Part shown: one piece after another, positions 33,970-42,543 of the stretch | How the letters are laid out: each line of letters opens with the position of its first letter | How positions within the stretch are numbered: position 1 is the first letter of the stretch | NCBI GenBank assembly: GCA_003149345.1 | Contig: QFWI01000011.1 | Location: 248,001 to 312,000, forward strand | DNA length: 64,000 bases | Direction of reading: 5' to 3' | Origin: Vampirovibrio chlorellavorus | GTDB taxonomy: Bacteria; Cyanobacteriota; Vampirovibrionia; Vampirovibrionales; Vampirovibrionaceae | The notes under the pieces: generated by a model | Seen by the model: only the letters and a program-made list of their open reading frames with translations | What the model was told of the DNA's origin: nothing | Databases searched by the model: none | Translations under genes and position numbers: made by a program

Positions 33970-35541
33970 TTAGTCTTTGCTGTTGAGAATCTTGTTCTTA
34001 TGCCACACCACACTGTATAAATCGTGGCGACGATCCTTCAGGTTCATCACCGTGCCCGAATGGCGGGCCCGATAAATATATTCCAGTCGTAAATCGGCAA
34101 AAGCCACCGTTTCCACGTTGGGGGTGGTATCGGCGGCAATGCCATCCCGGGCAAAGTAGAAGTCGCACGGGGTTAAAATACAGCTTTGAGCGTACTGAAT
34201 ATCCATATTATGCACCCGGGGCAGGTTGCCCACATTGCCGGACATGGCCACATAGCACTGGTTCTCAATCGCTCTGGCCTGAGCGGAATAACGCACCCGC
34301 AAATACCCCTGGCGCTCATCGGTACAGAATGGAACAAACAAAATGTTGGCCCCTTGATCGATCAAATGTCGGGCCAGTTCCGGGAATTCGCAATCATAAC
34401 AAATCAACACCCCAATCGGGCCGCAGTCGGTCTGAATCACGCTCAGGTTGTTGCCACCTTCAATGTTCCACCAGTACCGCTCATTGGGCGTGGGGTGAAT
34501 TTTGGGTTGCTCATGAATGGAACCATCCCGCAAACAGACAAAAGTGACGTTTTGAATGGATCCACCCTTCATTTTGGTGGGATGTGAACCCGCAATAATG
34601 TTGATGTTGTACTTAATGGCCAGACGATGGAACATATCCTTGATGCGTTCGGTGTATTCCGTCAGCCGGTCAATGGACTTGTCCGGCGGAATGGGCTCAT
34701 TCTCAATGGAGAGCAACTGCAAGGTAAACAACTCCGGGAACACCACGAAATCCGAGCGGTAATCAGAGACCACATCCACAAAATAAGTGACGATCTGCTC
34801 AAACTCTTCAAAGGAATGAATCCGTCGTTGCTCGTATTGCACGGTAGCGACCCTTACCGATTCCGGCAGTCGCCCGGCATTGGTGCGTGATTTTCCCTCT
34901 GGCTCGGGTGCTTCCGGGTTTCGCCAAATCATATGGGTGGCTGTGCCCATGGATTCCTTGTCGCTGGGCAGGTAATCGGGCAAAATTCCCATAATCTCAA
35001 AGCCTTGGCGCAGCTGAAAACTGGTAGTGGGATCGTTGATTTTACGGTCTTTGACCTGCTCAATATACTGCTCTACCGTACCCACCTGTTTCAGCCGTTT
35101 CTTTAACAACGGCATACGCCCACCAAAGACAATACCCTTCAGGCGATAGTACCGGCATAATTTTTTGCGCTCGCTATACAAGCGCTCCCCAATGCGCAAG
35201 CCCCGGTAATCAGGATCCACGAAGATTTCCATGCCATAAAGGTACTCCCCCGTGGCTAAGTGGGTAGAGCCATAGCCCCCACCGGTAATTTGACGCCAGG
35301 TGTGAGGGGTCATGGCTGTTTGCTCCGACACCCGGATGGTGGCACAGTAGCCAACGATTTTAGAATCGTAAACGGCCACAAACTGCCCTTCTGGATAGTT
35401 GTTGAGCTGGCCTCTTAAAATATCCAGAGAATAAGGCGGAATATCAGGATAAACCTTCTCGGAAAGAAGCTGAATTTCAACCAAATCGGCTGGGGTGGCA
35501 TTACGGATGACCAGTTTGGCTTTAGTGGCTTTATTTTTCAT
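33970..35541 (-). CDS. GNAT acetyltransferase fused to a carbon-nitrogen hydrolase
   Basis: About 523 aa. Residues 1-190 form a GNAT domain (LVIRNATPADLVEIQLLSEK, a GYGSTHLATGEYLYGMEIFV core and DPDYRGLRIGERLYSERKKL acetyl-CoA motif). Residues about 220-510 form a nitrilase-superfamily domain with the Glu-Lys-Cys triad in DFVVFPELFT, HEQPKIHPTP and GVLICYDCEFPEL. The same fusion is known from B. subtilis YhcX and other bacteria; it hydrolyses or transfers an amide, but the substrate is not established. The ATG at 35541 and a GTG at 35556 are both possible starts with no clear ribosome site. The protein is cytosolic and transcribed divergently from the korA region. Confidence 0.85.
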   Translation of the reverse strand: MKNKATKAKLVIRNATPADLVEIQLLSEKVYPDIPPYSLDILRGQLNNYPEGQFVAVYDSKIVGYCATIRVSEQTAMTPHTWRQITGGGYGSTHLATGEYLYGMEIFVDPDYRGLRIGERLYSERKKLCRYYRLKGIVFGGRMPLLKKRLKQVGTVEQYIEQVKDRKINDPTTSFQLRQGFEIMGILPDYLPSDKESMGTATHMIWRNPEAPEPEGKSRTNAGRLPESVRVATVQYEQRRIHSFEEFEQIVTYFVDVVSDYRSDFVVFPELFTLQLLSIENEPIPPDKSIDRLTEYTERIKDMFHRLAIKYNINIIAGSHPTKMKGGSIQNVTFVCLRDGSIHEQPKIHPTPNERYWWNIEGGNNLSVIQTDCGPIGVLICYDCEFPELARHLIDQGANILFVPFCTDERQGYLRVRYSAQARAIENQCYVAMSGNVGNLPRVHNMDIQYAQSCILTPCDFYFARDGIAADTTPNVETVAFADLRLEYIYRARHSGTVMNLKDRRHDLYSVVWHKNKILNSKD

Positions 35542-35771
35542 AGGGAAGTGATTCACCGATCGGTTGGGGATTAAAAAATCTTAGCATATTAAACCGGCTT
35601 TCCCTAACGGCCAAAGGTATTCTTACGTTCTCGCCAGCGGCTGGGCTTTATAAATCGGGCCTATTTAGCATCTCTTCCTCTGAAAAGTCTGGATTCCCAT
35701 TTATTTTCCCCTCTAAAGAAGCTGACCCGAGCAGCTATCTCAAACATTGGGCAAGGGCTTGCGTAAAATCC
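35542..35771. other. Divergent intergenic region before the korA promoter
   Basis: About 230 bases with no gene. It is moderately AT-rich and presumably carries the promoter of the GNAT-nitrilase gene on the minus strand. I see no further structure here. Confidence 0.4.
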
Positions 35772-35800
35772 TTAACGCTCTTTTTGGTTTCTGCTAGAAT
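35772..35800 (+). promoter_or_regulatory. Promoter of the korA-korB operon
   Basis: TTAACG (35772-35777) and TAGAAT (35795-35800) are separated by exactly 17 bases, matching 4 and 5 positions of the sigma-70 consensus. Transcription would start near 35807, leaving a leader of about 160 bases before korA. A 60-codon frame starting at 35801 would begin before the transcript does and is not called. Confidence 0.65.
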
Positions 35801-35807
35801 ATGCACA

Positions 35808-35910
35808 CTTTGGAACCGGTGCGCCCAGCTTCCACTGAGTTCAACGATTCCAAAGACCTCGGCAACGTCCAGTTTGGAATCTCGCCGGGTTTAGTCAATT
35901 CATTGAACCC
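35808..35910 (+). promoter_or_regulatory. Foldable leader of korA with mutually exclusive pairings
   Basis: CTTTGGAA (35808-35815) can pair with TTCCAAAG (35848-35855), but GATTCCAAA (35846-35854) can instead pair with TTTGGAATC (35873-35881). The two stems share the middle strand and exclude each other. A further stem GGGTT/AACCC with inner CAAT/ATTG spans 35887-35910. There is no T-run after it, so any control would be on translation or RNA stability. I cannot assign it to a known riboswitch. Confidence 0.4.
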
Positions 35911-35966
35911 CAGGCAGGCTCTCCAAACCCTCAGGAATAGTCAAGACAAAGAAAGAGCAATACAAG

Positions 35967-37814
35967 ATGAACCGCACGCATGATTTATGCTGGATGATCG
36001 GCGGCCCACAAGGGACAGGGGTTGACTCCTCAGCCACCCTGTTTGCCCGCTCCTGCGCTGTAGCCGGCTACTGGGTCTACGGTCGCCGTGAATACCACTC
36101 CAACATCAAGGGTGAGCATAGCTACTTCCAGGTTCGGGTCAAAACCGAGCCGGTTTACAGCCATACCGATCCCGTTAACCTGTTGGCGACCTTTGAAAAC
36201 TCAACCGCCCAACTGCACGCCTTTGAAATCGTGGACGACGGCGCTTTCATCTATGACCCCAAAGTCACTGATCCTGCCAAGCTGGATTTGAAGCCGGGCG
36301 TCTTGCTGTTCCCCATCCCCTTTGATCAGATTCTGGAAGAGATTGCCCAGGCCACCGGCAAAACCCAAACCAGTTTGTCTATTATCAAAAACACCGTGGC
36401 TGTAGCGGCCTCCATGGCCCTGTGTCAGATTGACATTAGCGCCATCGAAGAAGCCCTGAACGGCATCTTCACCGGCAGCAAAGCCAAGTTGGTCTCGCTG
36501 AACATGCAAGCGGCCACCAAGGCTTATGAAATCATGAAAAACAACCCGGATACGGCCAAGTTCAATTATGTAATGGAAAAACCGGCCACGATTCCGGCCA
36601 AAGGCTCCCGTTACCTGTTGAACGCCGCTGTGGCAACTGGTTTGGCCAAGCTCAAAGCGGGCTGCCGTTTGCAAACCTACTACTCCATTACCCCGGCCGT
36701 GGACGAGTGCATTTACCTGGAAGACTTGTCCGAGTACGGTTTGCCGGTCGTTCAGTGTGAAGACGAAATCGCCGCCATTAACATGGCCATCGGTGGTGGT
36801 ACCACCGGCGTTCGTGCCTCCACTTCCACCTCCGGCCCCGGTATGGATCTGATGACCGAAGGCCTCGGCTGGGCGGGCATCAACGAAGTGCCTGTGGTCA
36901 TGTTCAACTACATGCGTGGCGGCCCGTCTACTGGTTTGCCCACCCGTCATGAGCAAACCGACATGCTGGCCTGCTTGTTCAGCGGCCATGGCGAGTACCC
37001 CAAAATCGTAATGTGCCCCGGCGATGCCCGTGAGCAGTTTTACGATACCTTCAAAGCCTTCAACTACGCGGATCGGTACCAGACCCCGGTCACCTTCATC
37101 AGCGATAAGTTGCTGGCCAACAACACCGTGTGCTTCCCCAAGTTCGATGACAGCAACATGAAAGTCGATTTGGGTGTAATGGCCGGTAAAGACGCCAAAT
37201 TTGATGAAGACAACATTGAAGCGGCCCTGCAAAAGTTCCCCCGCTTCAAAATCACCGAAGACGGCATCTCCCCCCGTGCCCTGCCCGGCATGCCCGGCCA
37301 CATCTACTGGATGACTGGTGACGAGCACTGCGAGTACGGCCACATCACCGAAGAGCCGGAAATCCGCATTCCTATGCAGGAAAAACGGATGAAAAAGCTG
37401 GATCTGGCGGCCAAGGAAATCCTGCCGGAAGACCAACTGGTGGTTCACGGGCCCGAAAATGCCCCCATCACCATTGTCAGCTGGGGCTCCACCAAAGGCG
37501 TGATTACAGACACCATGAAAGTGCTGAAAGAAAAGCACAACCTGGATGTCAACTTCATTCAGATCCGCCTGTTGAGCCCATTCCCGGTGGAAGCCTTCAA
37601 AAAAGCCATGGCTAACGTCAAACGGGCCGTGGTGGTGGAAAGCAGCTTCGGTGGCCAAATCACCCAGTTGATCACCATGCGCACCGGCATCCAGATTGAG
37701 CATGAAGTGCTGAAATGGAGCGGTCGTCCGATCTCTGAAACCGAACTGGTTGCCGCCATTCAAGAAATTAACGAGAAACAGTCCAGAAAGGTGGTATTGT
37801 CCTATGGTCTCTAG
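35967..37814 (+). CDS. korA: 2-oxoacid:ferredoxin oxidoreductase, fused gamma-alpha subunit
   Basis: A 615-aa subunit. Residues about 1-190 are the gamma domain (WMIGGPQGTGVDSSATLF, YGRREYHSNIKGEHSYFQ). Residues about 215-600 are the alpha pyrimidine-binding domain (YYSITPAVDECIYLEDL, ASTSTSGPGMDLMTEGLGWA, RGGPSTGLPTRHEQTDML). It oxidises a 2-oxoacid, probably 2-oxoglutarate, with CoA, passing electrons to ferredoxin; pyruvate or branched-chain acids are alternatives. The protein is cytosolic and works with the beta subunit, whose start overlaps its stop by 11 bases. No delta ferredoxin-like subunit is near, as in the two-subunit KorAB type. It has the long leader described above. Confidence 0.92.
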   Translation: MNRTHDLCWMIGGPQGTGVDSSATLFARSCAVAGYWVYGRREYHSNIKGEHSYFQVRVKTEPVYSHTDPVNLLATFENSTAQLHAFEIVDDGAFIYDPKVTDPAKLDLKPGVLLFPIPFDQILEEIAQATGKTQTSLSIIKNTVAVAASMALCQIDISAIEEALNGIFTGSKAKLVSLNMQAATKAYEIMKNNPDTAKFNYVMEKPATIPAKGSRYLLNAAVATGLAKLKAGCRLQTYYSITPAVDECIYLEDLSEYGLPVVQCEDEIAAINMAIGGGTTGVRASTSTSGPGMDLMTEGLGWAGINEVPVVMFNYMRGGPSTGLPTRHEQTDMLACLFSGHGEYPKIVMCPGDAREQFYDTFKAFNYADRYQTPVTFISDKLLANNTVCFPKFDDSNMKVDLGVMAGKDAKFDEDNIEAALQKFPRFKITEDGISPRALPGMPGHIYWMTGDEHCEYGHITEEPEIRIPMQEKRMKKLDLAAKEILPEDQLVVHGPENAPITIVSWGSTKGVITDTMKVLKEKHNLDVNFIQIRLLSPFPVEAFKKAMANVKRAVVVESSFGGQITQLITMRTGIQIEHEVLKWSGRPISETELVAAIQEINEKQSRKVVLSYGL

Positions 37815-38793
37815 TCCCACCCCTTTGAAAACGCCGCTGAAGGGCACACAGCTCAAAAGCGACATCCATTCCGAATGGTGCCCCGGTTGCGGCGACTTCG
37901 GGATTACCAACTCCATTCAGCAAGCCATCGCTGGTCTGGGCATGAAGCCTTGGGAAACCTTCATCGTCTCTGGTGTGGGTTGCTCCGGTAAAGTGCCCCA
38001 CTATATCCACACCTACGGTATGCACACCCTGCACGGTCGCTCGCTGGCTTTTGCCCAAGGCGCCAAGCTGGCCAACCCTAACCTGCACATCATCGCCGCT
38101 GGTGGTGACGGTGACGGCTACGGGATTGGCGCGGGTCACTTTGTCCACGCCGGTCGCCGGAACATGGACATGACCTATGTGGTGTTCAACAACGAAGTGT
38201 ATGGTTTGACCAAAGGTCAGGCCTCCCCCACGTTGGCCCAGGGCGCTCAACCCAAGTCCCTGGCCCTGCCCAACCCAACCACCGCCATCAACCCGGTGAC
38301 CCTGGCGTTGGCTTGCGGCTACACTTTCATTGCCCGTAGTTACGCCTTCGATGCCAAGCATCTGAAGGAAACCATCATGAAAGCCATCCAGCACAAAGGG
38401 ATGGCCCTGATTGATGTCCTTCAGCCCTGCCCCACCTACAACAACATCCATACGAAGGACTACTTCGCTGAGATGGTGGATGTGGGCGGTAACCAAGTGC
38501 CTCGGGTGTACTACCTGGAGAACGAAGGCTACGATGGCGTGGTGAAAAACCCCAACGACATCAACGAAGTCAACGCCAAGCAGGCCCAGTGCTTCGAGCA
38601 GGCCCATAAGGTGGAAGACCGTGTGGCTTTGGGTGTTTACTACCAGATTGAACGTCCCACGTTCCAGGATATTCTGAAAAAGAATATTCCCTTGCTGAAC
38701 GAGTTCACCCCGGTGGAACTGCCCTACTACGACCCCAAGACCATGATCGCCAACACCGATCTGTCCAAGGCCGCTGCCGACTTCACCATTTAA
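37804..38793 (+). CDS. korB: 2-oxoacid:ferredoxin oxidoreductase, beta subunit
   Basis: A 329-aa thiamine diphosphate-binding subunit. HSEWCPGCGDFGITNSIQQA holds cluster-ligand Cys residues, GVGCSGKVPHYIHTYGMHTL the next conserved part, and GGDGDGYGIGAGHFVHAGRR followed by VVFNNEVYGLTKGQ the ThDP/Mg site. The late QPCPTYNN is typical for KorB/PorB. The start at 37804 is set by the family N-terminus and by overlap with the end of korA. Together with KorA it feeds reduced ferredoxin to the cell. A terminator follows 22 bases after the stop. Confidence 0.93.
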   Translation: MVSSPTPLKTPLKGTQLKSDIHSEWCPGCGDFGITNSIQQAIAGLGMKPWETFIVSGVGCSGKVPHYIHTYGMHTLHGRSLAFAQGAKLANPNLHIIAAGGDGDGYGIGAGHFVHAGRRNMDMTYVVFNNEVYGLTKGQASPTLAQGAQPKSLALPNPTTAINPVTLALACGYTFIARSYAFDAKHLKETIMKAIQHKGMALIDVLQPCPTYNNIHTKDYFAEMVDVGGNQVPRVYYLENEGYDGVVKNPNDINEVNAKQAQCFEQAHKVEDRVALGVYYQIERPTFQDILKKNIPLLNEFTPVELPYYDPKTMIANTDLSKAAADFTI

Positions 38794-38814
38794 TCGGCGC
38801 GTAAAACCCACTTC

Positions 38815-38848
38815 AAAAACCCCATCGATTCGCTCGGTGGGGTTTTTT
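38815..38848 (+). terminator. Intrinsic terminator of the korAB operon
   Basis: CCCCATCGA pairs with TCGGTGGGG around a 5-base loop, with an A-run before and TTTTTT after. It lies just downstream of the korB stop. Confidence 0.92.
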
Positions 38849-38943
38849 GATGGGTGCCTATGGAAACTGTTTATCCACGCTGGCCGTTTCCTGGGCCTCT
38901 TGATCAATGCTTCTGCGAACGAAGTAGCAAAAAAATCAAAAAA

Positions 38944-38971
38944 TTGTTTTTATGCTATTAGAAAATAAAAA
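38944..38971 (+). promoter_or_regulatory. Probable promoter of the 86-aa basic protein gene
   Basis: TTGTTT and TAAAAA boxes are 16 bases apart within a strongly AT-rich stretch that includes an upstream A-tract, resembling an UP element. The next gene starts 40 bases downstream. Confidence 0.45.
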
Positions 38972-39011
38972 CTAATAAAAATCATAGGTAACACAGTGGG
39001 GGGTATCGGAA

Positions 39012-39272
39012 ATGATTAATGGGTTTGGCGACAAAATAAAACGATTGGTTAGTCCCAAGGCAAAAGCCGCTCATGCGCAACAGAAAGCGGATTTCCAAAA
39101 GCGTATGGATTCGGCAAAAGCGCGTGTTCAGGCTCGTAAAGTCAAAGATGCTGCCGATGCCAAAGTATTACTGAACCAAATACAAGATGAAGTCTTGTTG
39201 AAAACAAAGCACAGTATGCCCTCGGTGCCTCATTATCCGGGCAAGCGCTATGATCTGCCCAAATTACCATAG
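39012..39272 (+). CDS. Small basic helical protein of unknown function
   Basis: An 86-aa protein rich in Lys, Ala, Gln and Asp, predicted as one long charged helix (about 14-65, with KAKAAHAQQKADFQKRMDSA) and a Pro/Tyr-rich C-terminus (HYPGKRYDLPKLP). It has no membrane segment, signal or known motif. GTGGGGGG lies before the ATG, and an AT-rich promoter lies upstream. It stands alone after the korAB terminator and converges with the ribonucleotide reductase gene. It could bind nucleic acid by charge, but I see no direct support for that. Confidence 0.65.
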   Translation: MINGFGDKIKRLVSPKAKAAHAQQKADFQKRMDSAKARVQARKVKDAADAKVLLNQIQDEVLLKTKHSMPSVPHYPGKRYDLPKLP

Positions 39273-39300
39273 TAAGCCGCTTTTTGAGTAGGAACGTTCG

Positions 39301-42063
39301 CTAGGCGCAGCCTTGGGAATGTCCGCAATTGTGGCAACGATAACAGGCCCCGTCCCTCAGGGTGGCATTCCCACACTGGCTACAAGGCGGGGCCTCCGTC
39401 CATAAGTGGGCCAAGGGAGAGGCAGGGGCAAGGCTGTCCCCGGCATCCGCCGAAGTCAATTCAGTTTCAGGCACACGGCTCAGAATCCGCTGTGCCTCCT
39501 CACCGCTGGGTGGCACCTGGGCCAATTCAAACTGTCCCAGATACGCCACACCCAGAATACGAACAATCAGATCCACCAGCGAGCTGCATTGCCGCACGTT
39601 GGGATGATCGGTGAGTCCGGCGGGGCCAAAGCGGGTAAAGGTGTAAGCCTCTACAAAACGTGTCAGGGGAACCCCCGCCTGCAAGGCCAGCGTTACCGCG
39701 TAAAGCCAGCATTGCAGCAAGGCTTTGACCGTCTCATCCGTAAAGCGTCCTTCCAGATCAATGGCGGCCAATCGGTGATCGGGAAAGGTTTGGGTCTGAA
39801 GCTGTAAGGTCTGCCCAGCCACAGACACCGTTATAGGCGCTTCTGACTGCAACGTGACGGCCGAAGGAACAGGGGAGGCCGGTTGGGCGCTGAGCGGTTG
39901 AGAAAACTTGCAGCCATCCCGGTACAAGGCCACCCCCTTCAGGCCCAACTGCCAAGCGGTGACATACAGCTGCTCAATATCTTCCACCGTGGCCGAATGG
40001 GGGAGATTGACCGTTTTGGAAATGGCCCCGGACAAAAAAGGCTGCGCGGCGGCCATGATACGGATATGGGCCATGGGGGCGATGTAGCGGGTGCCTTGCC
40101 CAGAAGCCGTGGCGCAATCGAAGATGGCGTAATGGGCCTCTTGCAGGTCGGGAGCCCCCTCCACGGTGCCGGTCTGATCCACGTAAGCCACAATGGTCTG
40201 CTGCTGGGCTTCAGTGTATCCTAGCCCTCGCAGGGCCTCAGCCACGCCGTGATTGACCATTTTCAGGGTGCCACCCCCGGAGAGCTTTTTCCACTTAATC
40301 AGGGCGAAATCCGGCTCGATGCCAGTGGTATCACAATCCATCAGCAAGCCGATGGTGCCCGTGGGCGCTAACACCGTGGCTTGGGCATTGCGGTATCCAT
40401 GCCGCCGCCCAAGGGCCAAGACCTCATCCCACACGCTCACCGCTTCTGCCAGCAAGCCTGTGGGGCAATGGGCTGGTTCAATTTGGCTCAACGCCGTTTG
40501 ATGCTTCTCCATGACGGTCAACATGCTGCGCTGATTACGGGAATAAGCGGGAAACGCTCCCAGCCTGCCTGCCAATTCAGAAGAAGTACGATAAGCCTCC
40601 CCAGTCATGAGGGCGGTAATGACCCCGGTGATGGCGCAACTGTCGGGACTATCATAAGGCAGGCCCCAGCGCATCAGCAAGGCCCCCAAATTGGCGTAGC
40701 CCAGCCCCAACGGACGGTAATCGTGGCTGTTTTGGGCAATGCGGGCTGTGGGGTAAGAGGCTAAATCCACCAACAGTTCCTGAGCGGTAAAAAAGACCCG
40801 GCAGGCCTGGCGAAAGGCTTGGGTGTCAAACTGTCCATCCGGTCGCACAAACTTTAGCAGATTGAGCGAGGCCAGATTGCAGGCCGTGTCATCCAGAAAG
40901 TGAAACTCCGAGCAGGGGTTGGAACCCCGAATCCGTCCCCCGGCGGGACAGGTATGCCAATCATTGATGACATCGTCAAACTGCACCCCCGGATCGGCGC
41001 AAGCCCAGGCGCATTCTGCAATTTGGCGCATTAAATCTTTGGCCTGAAAAGTTTCGCAGACTTCCCCGGTGGTGCGCAGGGTGGTTTGCCAAGGCCCATC
41101 CGTCAAATAAGCCTGCATAAAGCGGTTGTTCAAACGCACCGAATTATTGGAATTCTGACCAGCCACGGTCTGATAGGCTTCTCCATTAAAGTCCCCCGAG
41201 TACCCGGCCTGAATGAGGGCTTGGACTTTCAGCTCTTCCTTGCGCTTCCAGTGGATAAAATCCACAATTTCGGGGTGATCCATATCCAGACACACCATTT
41301 TGGCGGCCCGTCGGGTGGTGCCGCCGGACTTGGTGGCCCCCGCTCCCCGATCCAAAACCTCCAGAAAGGACAGCAACCCCGAGGAATAGCCGCCCCCAGA
41401 GAGCTTCTCCTGCTTGCCCCGAATGCGTGAAAAGTTGGTACCCGTACCGGAGCCGTATTTGAACAACCGGGCCTCGGTTTTCATCAAATCAAATAACCCC
41501 ATCAGGTCGTCATCGACCGATTGGATAAAGCAGGCCGAGCATTGGGGATGCTGGTAGGCATTGGCGGTGGGTTCAATTTGCCGGGTTTGGGGATTCCAAA
41601 ACCAGCTGCCCCCGCTGCCTTCAATGTCATACTGATGCCACAACCCGCAGTTGAACCACACCGGGGAGTTAAAGGCCCCCATCTGATTGAGCAGCAGGTG
41701 GGTCAGTTCGTCCTCAAACACTTTCGCGTCTTGGGGGCTGGCAAGCAGGCCGACCGATTCTCCCTGTTGGCGAATGGTGGCGGTAATACGAGTCAGCACC
41801 TGCTTCAGGCTGGTTTCAGTAACCGTTCCAGGCACGCCCAACTTGCGGAAGTACTTGGAAGCCAGAATATCAGTGGCCAACTGCGACCAACTGGCAGGCA
41901 CTTCCACATCCTGCATCTCAAAGACCACTTCCCCGGTGGGACTGGTAATACGGGCTTCCCGGCGCTCAAAGGAGACGACGTCAAAGGGATGCAAGCCCTC
42001 CTGGGTAAACAGCCGCTGAAAACGCAAACCCTGTTCCGGGTGATGGCTGGAGTCGGAGGCCAT
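39301..42063 (-). CDS. nrdJ: Adenosylcobalamin-dependent (class II) ribonucleotide reductase
   Basis: A 920-aa enzyme that reduces ribonucleotides to deoxyribonucleotides using a cobalamin-generated radical, with or without oxygen. Markers include FNSPVWFNCGL, YGSGTGTNFSRIRGKQEKL, the GATKSGGTTRRAAKMVCLDM block, NPCSEFHFLDDTACNLASLN with catalytic residues, and the later LAPTGTIGLLMDCDTTGIEP. The C-terminus has a Cys-rich tail (CSQCGN and CYRCHNCG) typical of NrdJ/NrdZ, serving as redox or zinc site. AAGGAG lies 9 bases before the ATG at 42063. A palindrome covers the region of its likely promoter. No cobalamin riboswitch was recognised upstream. Confidence 0.95.
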   Translation of the reverse strand: MASDSSHHPEQGLRFQRLFTQEGLHPFDVVSFERREARITSPTGEVVFEMQDVEVPASWSQLATDILASKYFRKLGVPGTVTETSLKQVLTRITATIRQQGESVGLLASPQDAKVFEDELTHLLLNQMGAFNSPVWFNCGLWHQYDIEGSGGSWFWNPQTRQIEPTANAYQHPQCSACFIQSVDDDLMGLFDLMKTEARLFKYGSGTGTNFSRIRGKQEKLSGGGYSSGLLSFLEVLDRGAGATKSGGTTRRAAKMVCLDMDHPEIVDFIHWKRKEELKVQALIQAGYSGDFNGEAYQTVAGQNSNNSVRLNNRFMQAYLTDGPWQTTLRTTGEVCETFQAKDLMRQIAECAWACADPGVQFDDVINDWHTCPAGGRIRGSNPCSEFHFLDDTACNLASLNLLKFVRPDGQFDTQAFRQACRVFFTAQELLVDLASYPTARIAQNSHDYRPLGLGYANLGALLMRWGLPYDSPDSCAITGVITALMTGEAYRTSSELAGRLGAFPAYSRNQRSMLTVMEKHQTALSQIEPAHCPTGLLAEAVSVWDEVLALGRRHGYRNAQATVLAPTGTIGLLMDCDTTGIEPDFALIKWKKLSGGGTLKMVNHGVAEALRGLGYTEAQQQTIVAYVDQTGTVEGAPDLQEAHYAIFDCATASGQGTRYIAPMAHIRIMAAAQPFLSGAISKTVNLPHSATVEDIEQLYVTAWQLGLKGVALYRDGCKFSQPLSAQPASPVPSAVTLQSEAPITVSVAGQTLQLQTQTFPDHRLAAIDLEGRFTDETVKALLQCWLYAVTLALQAGVPLTRFVEAYTFTRFGPAGLTDHPNVRQCSSLVDLIVRILGVAYLGQFELAQVPPSGEEAQRILSRVPETELTSADAGDSLAPASPLAHLWTEAPPCSQCGNATLRDGACYRCHNCGHSQGCA

Positions 42064-42106
42064 ACGAAAAGCTCCTTAAACGGCAATTAATCCTCACACT
42101 CCCTTG

Positions 42107-42132
42107 ATCATACCCTGTGTTTGAAACACAGG
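42107..42132 (-). promoter_or_regulatory. Candidate operator palindrome and -10 box upstream of nrdJ
   Basis: CCTGTGTTT-G-AAACACAGG (42114-42132) is a perfect 9-bp dyad. Next to it, on the minus strand, TATGAT (42107-42112) could be the nrdJ -10 box, about 45 bases before the start codon. It does not fit the NrdR-box consensus or known LexA boxes. Confidence 0.5.
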
Positions 42133-42175
42133 CATCCATCTGATCTCTGGAGCCAATCTCTTGGGCCAGTCATTT

Positions 42176-42463
42176 AGGCGAGTCTGTCTGCACAACGTGT
42201 TTCTAAAACTGCGTGCAGCTTAGAGACTATCCGAAAAGCCACTATTTCGGGCGTCTACTGCGTTCGTGCGCTGCTCAGCTTCGTTACTTATCAGTATAAG
42301 CGCCTTGCTTGCGCTGCTCCGGCCTTGTAGCCACGCCGAACTGAAAACTTTTCGGATAGTCTTTCAGACAAATTGAAAGTGCCTTTGGCAAGGATGCCAA
42401 GTCCTCTTTGTTCACTCGCTGTACTCAAACAGTTAGAAACACGTTGTGCAGGCAGACTCGCCC
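42176..42463. mobile_element. Miniature inverted-repeat element, copy 1 (with nested insertion)
   Basis: The two ends form imperfect terminal inverted repeats of about 35 bases, containing GCACAACGTGTTTCTAA on the left and its complement on the right. It has no coding capacity. The outer arms and an internal hairpin (TTGGCA/TGCCAA) match the element at 59216, but a further 139-bp inverted-repeat unit sits inside. It lies between nrdJ and the end of fliR. Confidence 0.8.
42224..42362. mobile_element. Nested 139-bp inverted-repeat unit
   Basis: Perfect 15-bp terminal inverted repeats (AGACTATCCGAAAAG and complement) flank a core that contains no open frame of note. It interrupts the larger repeat at a point where the second copy of that repeat is continuous (CAGCT joined to CAGACAA), so it looks like a later insertion. 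Confidence 0.75.
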
Positions 42464-42543
42464 TCGCCTAATTTTTTTATAGAATCGTACGCACACCCCT
42501 CGCAACGCATTGGGGGGATTCGCCCTACGGTCGGCAAAAACGC

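Noticed and set aside
35801..35983. A 60-codon plus-strand frame upstream of korA
   Set aside because: Its ATG lies before the predicted transcription start, it lacks a ribosome site, and it overlaps the foldable leader and the korA start.
42064..42175. A cobalamin riboswitch upstream of the B12-dependent reductase
   Set aside because: I could not find the conserved B12-box or its core stems; only the 19-bp palindrome is clear.
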